This document shows, in pieces, positions 1 through 7,294 of a DNA stretch of 64,000 nucleotides (the first letter of the stretch is position 1; the number at the start of each line of letters is the position of its first letter). Source of the stretch: Myxococcota bacterium (GTDB lineage: Bacteria > Myxococcota_A > UBA9160 > UBA4427); the NCBI GenBank assembly GCA_028823175.1, contig JAPKBZ010000017.1, positions 1 through 64,000 on the forward strand, written 5' to 3'. Under the pieces are notes generated by a model. It made no database searches. It was not told the DNA's origin and worked only from the letters and a program-made list of their open reading frames with translations. Both the position numbers and the translations under genes were made by a program.

Positions 1-63
1 AAGTCCAGGTACTGGCCAGGCAAGTCCAGGTACTGGCCAAGCGAACTCAGTCACTGGACAGGT
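1..63. repeat. 21-bp tandem repeat reaching into the 3' end of yjbQ
   Basis: Two nearly identical 21-base units lie at 1-21 and 22-42, with a diverged third unit at 43-63. The third unit covers the last codons and stop codon of the minus-strand yjbQ gene. Read on that strand, the outer units look like decayed copies of the yjbQ C-terminal codons beyond the stop. The array is cut by the left window edge, so its full copy number is unknown. Confidence 0.75.
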
Positions 64-457
64 GAACGGCGACTTTCCGAACGCTGCCCTGCTTTCGGTG
101 TTCCCAAAGAAAGACGCCCTGCCAGGTCCCCAGCATCGGTCGGCCTCCGCTCACCGGGATCGCGAGTGAAGTGGCGGTCAAGGCCGCTTTGATATGAGCC
201 GGCATGTCGTCGGGCCCTTCCAATGTGTGGGTGAAGATACGATCGCCCTCGACGACGAGACGGTTCAACCACTCCTCGAGATCCCGACGCGCCGACGGGT
301 CAGCGTTCTCCTGAACCACGAGGCTCGCCGACGTGTGCTGCACAAAGAGAGTGACCAACCCCTCCTTCACCCCCGCCTCGCCCACGCAGTCCTTCAGGGC
401 CTCGGTCAATTCCCACAGCCCTTGCCCTGAAGTCACGATCTCGAGATGGCGAATCAT
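47..457 (-). CDS. yjbQ: YjbQ/UPF0047 family protein (secondary thiamine-phosphate synthase type)
   Basis: A 136-residue protein of the compact YjbQ family, a small cytosolic trimeric fold. Some members show weak thiamine-phosphate synthase activity, but the physiological role is not settled. The signature region FVQHTSASLVVQENADP lies near residues 38-54 and is followed by the conserved acidic and tryptophan-containing DLEEWL segment. The C-terminal half has the family pattern ending in GTWQGVFLWEHR. The frame stays open upstream to 607, but that extension is basic and low in complexity, and the ATG at 457 gives the usual family length. It lies 14 bases after the small gene at 472-747 and is probably cotranscribed with it. 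Its last codons fall in a tandem repeat. Confidence 0.88.
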   Translation of the reverse strand: MIRHLEIVTSGQGLWELTEALKDCVGEAGVKEGLVTLFVQHTSASLVVQENADPSARRDLEEWLNRLVVEGDRIFTHTLEGPDDMPAHIKAALTATSLAIPVSGGRPMLGTWQGVFLWEHRKQGSVRKVAVHLSSD

Positions 458-471
458 GCCGGCGCCTCCGC

Positions 472-747
472 CTAGCCGATCTGATGCTCGGGATTGACGT
501 TCTGGCCGGAGTCCGTGCGACGAACCGAAGCGGCGCGGAGAAGCTCGAGGTCCGCAATCAAAAAGGGGCGCACTCGGCCGTTCTCGCCGTCGATCGCTAC
601 GAAGCATCCGAGCGGAGAGGCGTCGCCCTGACCTGTCGCCTGGGTTTCAGCCACAACTCCCCGGCTGCCGGCATACTCGCTCTCGACCCGCCGGATACGG
701 ACCCGATCCCCTGGGAAATATTTCAAGGCTGACTCCTTGGCCACCAT
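472..747 (-). CDS. small hypothetical protein, possible SH3-like/KOW-type barrel
   Basis: A 91-residue protein that I do not recognise. The segment FPGDRVRIRRVESEYAGSRG followed by GVVAE and GCFVAIDGENGRVRPF resembles a small SH3-like beta barrel as found in KOW and hypervariable-loop domains, which often bind nucleic acid or proteins; this is inference from pattern only. There is no signal peptide or membrane segment. The ATG at 747 is preceded by a purine-rich AGAGAGGG ribosome-binding site. It lies 71 bases after the HelD-like gene and 14 bases before yjbQ on the same strand, so all three may share a transcript. Confidence 0.55.
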   Translation of the reverse strand: MVAKESALKYFPGDRVRIRRVESEYAGSRGVVAETQATGQGDASPLGCFVAIDGENGRVRPFLIADLELLRAASVRRTDSGQNVNPEHQIG

Positions 748-818
748 GCCCTCTCTCTTCGATCTCTTCGGTCTCTTCGATTAACAGATCACGGGACACT
801 CCGCACTCAGTCCGCGAC

Positions 819-2906
819 CTACCCCTGCCAGACCCCCTCGACCAGGGGAGAGGGCCTCGTGAGGCTAGTCAGCCAGAGTTGGTGAATCGCCCGGGTCGCG
901 CCCACGTGCAACCGCCGGCGGGATTCCGGGCTGTCGGGGTAGAGCCCCGCCTCCACGTCCACCAAGATGACGTAATCGAATTCGAGCCCCTTGACCTGCT
1001 CGACCTCCGCCACCTCCACACCGGCCGAAAAACTGAAATCATGGTCCTGAACCCAGCGGAGACGAGGAATATCACTCCGCTCGAGCCCTTCGAAATACAT
1101 CGAACTGATGGCTCGCGAGGGGGTCAGGATAGCCACCGAGGCGAGAGGCTCGGAGCGGGCGAGTTCGTGCAGCGCGTCGGCGAGGAAGCCCACGCAGGCC
1201 CCCCGATCCGCGAAGCGAAAGAGTTCCACCGGGGGCCCTTCACGGGGGGCATCCGGGGGCCCGTCGTCCTCGAGTAAATCACCCAGCAAAGAAGCTGAGA
1301 AGTCCACAATCTGGCGTGAGGATCGATAGGCCACGCGAAGGGTTTCGATCTCTGTCCCCGAGATCCCGACGAGGCGAAAGAAATCGCTCCAGGACGTAAA
1401 CCCGCTCTGGGTCATGACGTGTTGTTGGGTATCGCCCGCCAGAGTAATCGAGGCATTCTCCGCGATGGAGCCGAGGAGGAGTTGAATCTCGATAGGCGCA
1501 AAATCTTGCACCTCGTCCACCACCAGATGCCGCAGGGCCAGGGTTTTTTTGTTTCGCCCTCGGAGAGGCCCGACACGAAGCTGCCAGGCACGCAAGAGCA
1601 AGGCATCATCTTCGGGGTCGAGTTCCCCGACCGCATCAGGCTCCCCCTGGAGCGCGGCAAAAACCTCGTCGAGACGCTCCCGATGCCAACCCACGAATTT
1701 GGCGATCTCGGCCGCGCTAAAAACCCCGGGCGCGACTCGTTCGGCAACTTCCTCGAGGAACTCGGACTCCCGGAGCACCGTCGCCCAGTCATCGATCGCC
1801 TGAACCGCCCGGGCCTCGGCCGGATGCTTCTCGATGTACTCCGTCAAGGCGACACCCAGGAAGGGATGCAACTTGATTCGCTGAATCAGCGCCGGAGTAT
1901 CCTCTCTTTGAGCGGCGGGAAGCTGGCGAAAATGCCAGCGCCGTTGCTCCAGCGCCCACTCGGGAAACCCCACCACCTGAACGTGTCCGAGGCCCAGAGA
2001 CGGCAGGACATGGGACACGAAATTCTGCAGGGCCCGCGAGAAGACCACCACCATGGTCTCGGGGCTGTCGATTCTCGGGTCCGAAAAGGCGAGATAAGCG
2101 ACCCGATGCAGAGCGACGGTGGTCTTCCCCGAGCCCGCCGCGCCCCGAATAACGAGGAAGCCCGGGGCGCCGTGAGTGATCAACTCGAACTGATCCGGAT
2201 CGATCAGACCGGTAATTTCGGGCAACCGCTTGTCCACCCGCATCGAACGCTCATCGTCGAGTGTTCCCAGACGCCTCGAAACGCCCTCGCCGAGAGCAAA
2301 GGCCCGCAGGGCGATGCCCTCGCCTCCACCGAGCTTGGGCACCTCGACTTTCGTGCACTGCCATCCCCCCAGGTCGTCCGCATCCGGGAGAAAATCGCCT
2401 TCGGGCGCCTGCACCCGCTGAAGAACACCGTTCTCGATGCGTACCGTCCGACGGGCAGTCACGAGACCAATGCGTTCCCGACCCGCGATTTCCTCGTCGT
2501 ATTGGTCGCCCTGGCGATAGCTGTAGAAGATTTTTGAGATCGGGGCGTCTCGCCAATCCACGATGCGAACCCCACGCTCGATACACGTGGTACGCCCGAG
2601 ACAGAGATCGCGCTCACGGTCGTCTTCGTGCAGTCTCAGATGCGCGAAATACGGATTTTTCCGATCGACCTGAGCAGCTCCGCCCGCATTGCGGAGCTGA
2701 GCGAGCACCGCAGCCTGGTGGTGATACTGCTCGCTCAGTGCCGAAATGTCCTTGGCTTCGTCGCCCGAGAGGATGACCTCGCGGAGCCTCTCAAGCTCTC
2801 GCACGATCGGTGCCTCAGAGGCTGTTTTTGCCTCGGGAAGTTCGGCCAGCAGCCCGCTCACCTTCGCGAGTAGATCGAGTTCCTCGGCGATGACGGAATG
2901 ACTCAA
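819..2906 (-). CDS. HelD/UvrD-like superfamily 1 helicase-type ATPase
   Basis: A 695-residue SF1 ATPase. The N-terminal 75 residues are predicted helical coiled coil. The next stretch carries the HelD-family hallmark DWRDAPISKIFYSY, then Walker A GAAGSGKTTVALHR near residues 252-265, Walker B VVDEVQDFAP near 462, the motif VKGLEFDYVILVD near 640, and motif VI VGATRA near the C-terminus. HelD proteins release stalled RNA polymerase from nucleic acid; relatives include DNA helicase IV. The order (coiled coil, DWR-APIS block, split ATPase) favours HelD over UvrD/Rep. Translation probably starts at TTG 2906, five bases after GGAGG. It lies 131 bases downstream of the motor module at 3038-5940 on the same strand. 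Which polymerase or DNA substrate it acts on cannot be told. Confidence 0.85.
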   Translation of the reverse strand: MSHSVIAEELDLLAKVSGLLAELPEAKTASEAPIVRELERLREVILSGDEAKDISALSEQYHHQAAVLAQLRNAGGAAQVDRKNPYFAHLRLHEDDRERDLCLGRTTCIERGVRIVDWRDAPISKIFYSYRQGDQYDEEIAGRERIGLVTARRTVRIENGVLQRVQAPEGDFLPDADDLGGWQCTKVEVPKLGGGEGIALRAFALGEGVSRRLGTLDDERSMRVDKRLPEITGLIDPDQFELITHGAPGFLVIRGAAGSGKTTVALHRVAYLAFSDPRIDSPETMVVVFSRALQNFVSHVLPSLGLGHVQVVGFPEWALEQRRWHFRQLPAAQREDTPALIQRIKLHPFLGVALTEYIEKHPAEARAVQAIDDWATVLRESEFLEEVAERVAPGVFSAAEIAKFVGWHRERLDEVFAALQGEPDAVGELDPEDDALLLRAWQLRVGPLRGRNKKTLALRHLVVDEVQDFAPIEIQLLLGSIAENASITLAGDTQQHVMTQSGFTSWSDFFRLVGISGTEIETLRVAYRSSRQIVDFSASLLGDLLEDDGPPDAPREGPPVELFRFADRGACVGFLADALHELARSEPLASVAILTPSRAISSMYFEGLERSDIPRLRWVQDHDFSFSAGVEVAEVEQVKGLEFDYVILVDVEAGLYPDSPESRRRLHVGATRAIHQLWLTSLTRPSPLVEGVWQG

Positions 2907-3037
2907 ATTGCCTCCGCTCCTCGGACTTGGGGCAGTCCTAGTTTATAATGGAGGTGCCTGACCCTGCACAAGGGCCAATCCGGGGCGCCGAGAGCAGAGG
3001 CGTGAAACGGCGTTCTAAGCCCGCCGAACGCGAGATT

Positions 3038-4066
3038 TCAATCGATCAGCGCTTGGCTGCGCGTGGGACCGAGGAGATTGCTGCCCACCTCCTCACCCTC
3101 GGGCACAGCGGTCCATGCCACATCGAACCCCGCCGCTTCCGCGAGGTAGCGGGCCTCAAGATAGACCTCAAAGCTATCGGGCCAGACCCAGAAGCGAACG
3201 TATTCCTTGCGGGGATCATGCGTCGCGAAGCTCTCCTCGAACTGGCTTCCCGGGACCACGAGTTCCCGGAACTGTTCCCCGTCCTCCGGGTCCCGCCAAG
3301 CCATGTCGGCGAAGAGCCTGCTCGGTCCGCGATTGCGAATCTGCCAATAAAAATTTTCCCAGCCGATCCGCTGCTTGCTGAAAAAATTATAGAGCCAGGG
3401 TCGGTCCGCATCGGCGGGCACACGAGATTCCCCCAATGCTTTCTCCACACCCACGTTGAGGGCCTCCAGCATCTCCCGACGATTGACCGAGACCACCCGC
3501 CCATAACGACAAAAGAAGACGATCTCCTCGGTACCCCGAGCGGGCGGCCGGGGGTCGGGAAGGCGGACCCGCTTGGGCCGGTTCTCGAGCAGGCGGCTCT
3601 CCCAAACCACATCTAGCCGCGCGAGCTGATCCAACTGCCACTCCACTTCCTGTCGCGAACGGGCCACCGCCTCGCGCTCTCCTGCCAGCCTCGTCTCGAG
3701 GGTTTCCAGATCCAGGGAGTTCGATTCATGCGTTCCGGGAAGACTTTCCAACTTCTCGAGGAGCGGGCGGGCGGACTCGAGAAGCATCCCCTCCCGCTTC
3801 CGGCTGGGCGGCAGAGCCTCAAGCTCGCCGCGAGCGGCCGCGATGGCCTCGGCTACGGCTTCCTGGTCGCGCTCGGCGGCCTCCACCTGGGGAAGCGTGG
3901 CGGGCTCGCGCACGCCCACTTCGACGATACGATCCACCGCATCGCCGACAGCCAATTGCATGACCGCCACCAGCACCACCAGAATCCCGACAACGTTCGC
4001 CATGGTGTCGAGGAGCGAATCCAAACTCTCATCGCTACTCCCCGCTCTCGCCCGGCGGCCTCTCAT
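3038..4066 (-). CDS. ExbD-like stator protein with the conserved membrane Asp and a long periplasmic region
   Basis: A 342-residue single-span membrane protein. A short cytoplasmic tail is followed by one transmembrane helix at about residues 21-41. Asp20 in SLLDTMANVVGILVVL sits exactly where ExbD, TolR and MotB carry the proton-binding aspartate. Residues 60-150 form a charged coiled coil. Residues 180-325 form a periplasmic domain containing FRYGRVV-like and VWPDSFEVYLEARYLAEAAG segments. The upstream paralogue has matching segments (VECTAEYLEL, LIRPDGIANYIEAEGVAE), so the two probably share a domain. No OmpA-type peptidoglycan-binding motif is visible. The ATG overlaps the upstream stop (ATGA, 4063-4066), with GGAGG seven bases before it. 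It is too large for ordinary ExbD. Confidence 0.75.
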   Translation of the reverse strand: MRGRRARAGSSDESLDSLLDTMANVVGILVVLVAVMQLAVGDAVDRIVEVGVREPATLPQVEAAERDQEAVAEAIAAARGELEALPPSRKREGMLLESARPLLEKLESLPGTHESNSLDLETLETRLAGEREAVARSRQEVEWQLDQLARLDVVWESRLLENRPKRVRLPDPRPPARGTEEIVFFCRYGRVVSVNRREMLEALNVGVEKALGESRVPADADRPWLYNFFSKQRIGWENFYWQIRNRGPSRLFADMAWRDPEDGEQFRELVVPGSQFEESFATHDPRKEYVRFWVWPDSFEVYLEARYLAEAAGFDVAWTAVPEGEEVGSNLLGPTRSQALID

Positions 4067-4857
4067 CCCCCGGCCTCCTGAAGTGGGCTGAAATCAAGAC
4101 CCCCTGTGCCCGGTAGGGGCAATTTCGCGTTGCGAACATTGAACTGCTCGGCGACCCCTTCGGCCTCGATGTAGTTGGCGATTCCATCGGGCCGGATCAA
4201 GAAAATCACCATACCCCGGCTAATCGCTCGGACTCTACGGAGGAATTTCTTGTATTCCGGGCTGCGTCGAATCTCGCTGGCCGGGATCCGGAAGGAAAAG
4301 TCGCCCTGGGTCCGGTGCAATTCCAGATACTCTGCCGTGCACTCGACGAGGAAGGGTTTGTAGTCCGGTCCCTTGCCGCTCGGGGTGATCAGAATTGGGC
4401 TGTCGAGACGCTCTGTTTCCCACTCCTCGAGTTCCCGGTCGCGCTTCCCGGCCCGAGCCTCGAGTTCGCGGGCTTGATCTGAGAGTTTTCCGCCTTGGTT
4501 TGCCAGGGTCTCCAATTCATCGAGGGCATTGACCCTGGCTTCCAGATCATCGAGAGAAATGTCCGGGTTTAGCCCGAGACCGGCGAGTTCGCGCCCCAAC
4601 TCGTCGCTGTCCTTTGCTTGGATTTCGGCCAAACGAAGTTGGGCCTCGTACTCCTCGAGAATGGCCCGCCCGCCGGCCAGGTACATCTCGGCAGCTTCGA
4701 AGCGCTCGGACAAGCGCACGCTCTCCAGGGAGCGCTCGCCAATGCCTCCCACCGCCACCGCCGAGAGCAGAAGGATCAAGGTCCCGATCACGCACGCCAG
4801 GACGCTGAGAAAGGGGAAAAGCGTGACCTCGGTGTCTTTGCGATGGCGCCGGCGCAA
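4063..4857 (-). CDS. ExbD-like stator paralogue lacking the membrane Asp
   Basis: A 264-residue protein with an N-terminal transmembrane helix (about residues 12-38, LFPFLSVLACVIGTLILLL), a coiled coil at about 40-150 and a C-terminal domain at about 155-255. Aligned on the ExbD pattern, the position of the proton-carrying Asp is Ser18, so this subunit probably cannot carry the proton itself. The C-terminal LIRPDGIANYIEAEGVAE block matches the WPDSFEVYLEARYLAE block of the downstream protein, which suggests an ancient duplication. The best start is TTG 4857, three bases after the stop of the ExbB-like gene, so it may depend on translational coupling. Together with its neighbours it would build a hetero-oligomeric stator rod. 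This is inferred from family rules; no function is known. Confidence 0.72.
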   Translation of the reverse strand: MRRRHRKDTEVTLFPFLSVLACVIGTLILLLSAVAVGGIGERSLESVRLSERFEAAEMYLAGGRAILEEYEAQLRLAEIQAKDSDELGRELAGLGLNPDISLDDLEARVNALDELETLANQGGKLSDQARELEARAGKRDRELEEWETERLDSPILITPSGKGPDYKPFLVECTAEYLELHRTQGDFSFRIPASEIRRSPEYKKFLRRVRAISRGMVIFLIRPDGIANYIEAEGVAEQFNVRNAKLPLPGTGGLDFSPLQEAGG

Positions 4858-4860
4858 GGC

Positions 4861-5940
4861 TCAATCGACCCCAGGCATTCGGCGATCGAAGGCCTCGATG
4901 ATCTTGGAGGCAAATCGATCGGCGGCGGCATCGAGCGAGGCCTCGGCCGCCTGGCCCGAGCCAGCCCCATCGCTGAGGCGGGCCACCAGCCGACGCTGGC
5001 AATAGTCATCGACGCGAGCCAGATAGTCCTCCTCGGTCTTCTGAAGCGAACTCGTCGGGACCATAATGAAGATACTCATGACGAGGGCAATCAACGTCGT
5101 GTCGAAGGCGACCCCCAAACCCGTGGTGACCACTCCAATCGAATCCTTCATTACGTCCAGATCTACCGCCGAGGCCACGGCCTCGGAAAATCCGCTCACC
5201 GAAGCCCCGATCCCCAGGACCGTACCGATGAACCCGAGAATCGGGATCGCCCAGATAAAAACGCGCAACATCGTATAGCTCGACTCGACGGTCCCCTCGT
5301 CGCGTTCGCTATCCAGTCGAAGTTGATCGACGGTCTCACTCACCCTGCCCCGAGACTGGAAATGCTCGAGGCAGCGGCGAATCCGCTGAAAAAGGAAATC
5401 CTCTGAAAACTGTCCGGGCAAGCGCGAGAGATAATCCAAAAATACCGGGACGTTTTCCGGCGTGACCTCGTCGGCGATCGCTTCGGGCAAGAAATCCAGT
5501 GCCAGGGCCTGGACCCTCCGGCGCACCCGAACATATTTCGCAACGAGCAGGGCCCCGCACCAGATCGACAGATAGCTGATCACATAGGGCACCCACCCCC
5601 GGGCCCCAAAAAGTTCGCCGAAATAGGTACCGCTGAGGGGAAGGACCAGAGTGATATAGAAGAGAGCTGTTCCTCCCACCGCGATCAGCCCTGTTCGCGT
5701 CAGCGAGACGTCCCGGGAGTGCCCGTCGATGCTGCGCTCCGGATCCGGCAGCCGCAAGGGCAGCTCACCCGCGACCGGAAGCGCCCGGGTTTCGGCCCCC
5801 AAAACGACCGTGTTCCCGCCCGGAAGAACAAAAGAGCGATCACATGAAGGGCAATCCGCCACCTCCCCCTCGCCAACTTCCGGGAAGTCGGCCGTCGCAG
5901 CGCAATAAGGGCACGATCGCTGGCTCTTCACTCGATTCAA
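4861..5940 (-). CDS. MotA/TolQ/ExbB-family proton channel protein with N-terminal zinc ribbon
   Basis: A 359-residue inner-membrane protein. Residues 10-33 hold two CxxC pairs (CPYC at 10-13, CPSC at 30-33) forming a probable zinc ribbon, which ordinary ExbB/TolQ lack. Membrane spans are predicted at 83-103, 115-136, 225-250 and 268-297. The TolQ/ExbB core is seen in PILGFIGTVLGIGASVSGF followed by the GLGVAFDTTLIALV helix. These proteins form the pentameric ring around a stator dimer and couple proton flow to mechanical work. The start is uncertain: TTG 5940 sits only one base after GGAG, while GTG 5931 has ten-base spacing; both keep the zinc ribbon. It is the first gene of a three-gene operon and is divergent from the PEGA gene. 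Confidence 0.82.
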   Translation of the reverse strand: MNRVKSQRSCPYCAATADFPEVGEGEVADCPSCDRSFVLPGGNTVVLGAETRALPVAGELPLRLPDPERSIDGHSRDVSLTRTGLIAVGGTALFYITLVLPLSGTYFGELFGARGWVPYVISYLSIWCGALLVAKYVRVRRRVQALALDFLPEAIADEVTPENVPVFLDYLSRLPGQFSEDFLFQRIRRCLEHFQSRGRVSETVDQLRLDSERDEGTVESSYTMLRVFIWAIPILGFIGTVLGIGASVSGFSEAVASAVDLDVMKDSIGVVTTGLGVAFDTTLIALVMSIFIMVPTSSLQKTEEDYLARVDDYCQRRLVARLSDGAGSGQAAEASLDAAADRFASKIIEAFDRRMPGVD

Positions 5941-6023
5941 TCTCCTGAAGCGGCGGGTTGTCGATCCGCCCGGGCAGAGACTAGAGGGTAGAGGCTTCGG
6001 GCATGGACAGGTAGCCTTCCGCC

Positions 6024-7262
6024 ATGCCCGATCCCCGGCAAGCCCGTTTTCGAGATTCCATCCGCCAGATCCTGGCCGTGCCCGACTCCGCCTCTCCTGA
6101 GCGAGTTCGGGCGGTCGCCGTCAAACTCCGGCATCACATCCAGAACAGGCTGGCGCACGCGCCGGACGAGGCATTTGCCGAGGCGCGCCGGCGCGAGCTT
6201 CAACACTTAGACGCCGACCTCGAAGAGCCGCGCTCATCGGCCGAGCCAAGCCCTTCCCGCCGGGGATGGATCGGATTGCTGGGTTTCCTCCTCGGCGCAG
6301 GAACCGCCACTCTTCTCGCCTTCCTTCTCGCGCCCCCCCTTCAGGAGGAGGATCCGACGCCGACTCTGGACACACCGGCCCGCCTGAGCGTCGATGCCGA
6401 CCCCAAGGATTCGGCCTGGACCCTCTACCACGCCGAAGACGACTTCATCGTCGCCGAGGGGCTGACCGATGGCCTCCCTCGAAACGTTCCCGATGGCAGC
6501 TACCGCCTCCGGGTCGACAACCCCGCTTGCCCCGACGTCTGGGAGCGTCCGGTGCAATTGCCCTCAGGCGAATCGCGCCGTTATGCCCCGACCCTCTGCC
6601 AGGGAGAGGGCGAGTTGATCGTCGAGGCCAGCGAACCCGGGGCCCGGCTCAAGATCGATGGAATCGATGTGGGCCAGACCCAGGGCGAAGGTCGTTCCGT
6701 GCGTACTGGCCGCCACACCGTGGCTGTAGAGAAGGCGGGCTTCGAGGCGTGGGAGGGGCAGATCAGTATCGCCAGCGACGAACGCCTACGCCTCCACGCC
6801 GAGCTCACTCCCCGTCCCCAAGAAGCCGGCGAAGCCCGGGAGGCCCGCCGTCAAGCGGCTCAGGCATCCCCACCAGGGGCCACCCCGGCGCCCACCCCAC
6901 CTCCGCCGAGCCCCCCGGCCTCGGCTTCGTCCTCCGAGTCTCCCCCCCTTCGCACCCGACCCGGAGCGGGCAGAGGGGGATCCAAGAGCTGGCACGATGC
7001 CATCCGGCACCAACTCGTGAGCGATTACGACGCGAACGACTCCGGTAGCCTCAATACCCAACAAGAGATCCAGTCGATCCCCTGCCCGGTGCTTCTCAGC
7101 GTCGAGAGTTCTTACGCCACCGGTGGACTCGCGGTTGAGATGGTTCATCTCTACGGATTCGACGGATCCGACGCGCCCGCCAATACCCTCGGTATCACGC
7201 CGGCCATGCGGAGCTACGCGTACGACCGCATGAAGAGCTGCGGTCTGCGAACTCGGCTCTGA
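6024..7262 (+). CDS. membrane-anchored PEGA-domain protein with EF-hand-like C-terminus
   Basis: A 412-residue protein. Residues 1-80 are a helical, probably cytosolic region rich in Arg and Glu. A transmembrane helix covers about 82-104. Residues 195-262 form a PEGA domain (EPGARLKIDGIDVGQT, then HTVAVEKAGFEAW), a surface beta fold often carried by bacterial kinases and envelope proteins. Residues 282-300 are a Pro/Ala/Ser linker. The C-terminal domain (about 320-412) has a calcium-loop-like DANDSGSLNTQQE at 337-349 and cysteines 354 and 406 that could pair. I do not know this C-terminal domain. The gene diverges from the motor operon across 83 bases, so the two may share control; a functional link is a guess. 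Confidence 0.72.
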   Translation: MPDPRQARFRDSIRQILAVPDSASPERVRAVAVKLRHHIQNRLAHAPDEAFAEARRRELQHLDADLEEPRSSAEPSPSRRGWIGLLGFLLGAGTATLLAFLLAPPLQEEDPTPTLDTPARLSVDADPKDSAWTLYHAEDDFIVAEGLTDGLPRNVPDGSYRLRVDNPACPDVWERPVQLPSGESRRYAPTLCQGEGELIVEASEPGARLKIDGIDVGQTQGEGRSVRTGRHTVAVEKAGFEAWEGQISIASDERLRLHAELTPRPQEAGEAREARRQAAQASPPGATPAPTPPPPSPPASASSSESPPLRTRPGAGRGGSKSWHDAIRHQLVSDYDANDSGSLNTQQEIQSIPCPVLLSVESSYATGGLAVEMVHLYGFDGSDAPANTLGITPAMRSYAYDRMKSCGLRTRL

Positions 7263-7294
7263 ACGCGAACCGGGGTGCGTCCGGCGAGTCCCCG

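Noticed and set aside
1419-2537. Long plus-strand frame (372 codons) opposite the helicase gene
   Set aside because: Antisense shadow of the HelD-like gene in GC-rich DNA; no domain pattern and no ribosome-binding site.
819-5940. A Zorya anti-phage system
   Set aside because: Only the channel/stator idea matches. ZorB-like OmpA peptidoglycan binding, ZorC, and the SNF2/Mrr ZorD or ZorE proteins are absent; the helicase is HelD-type.
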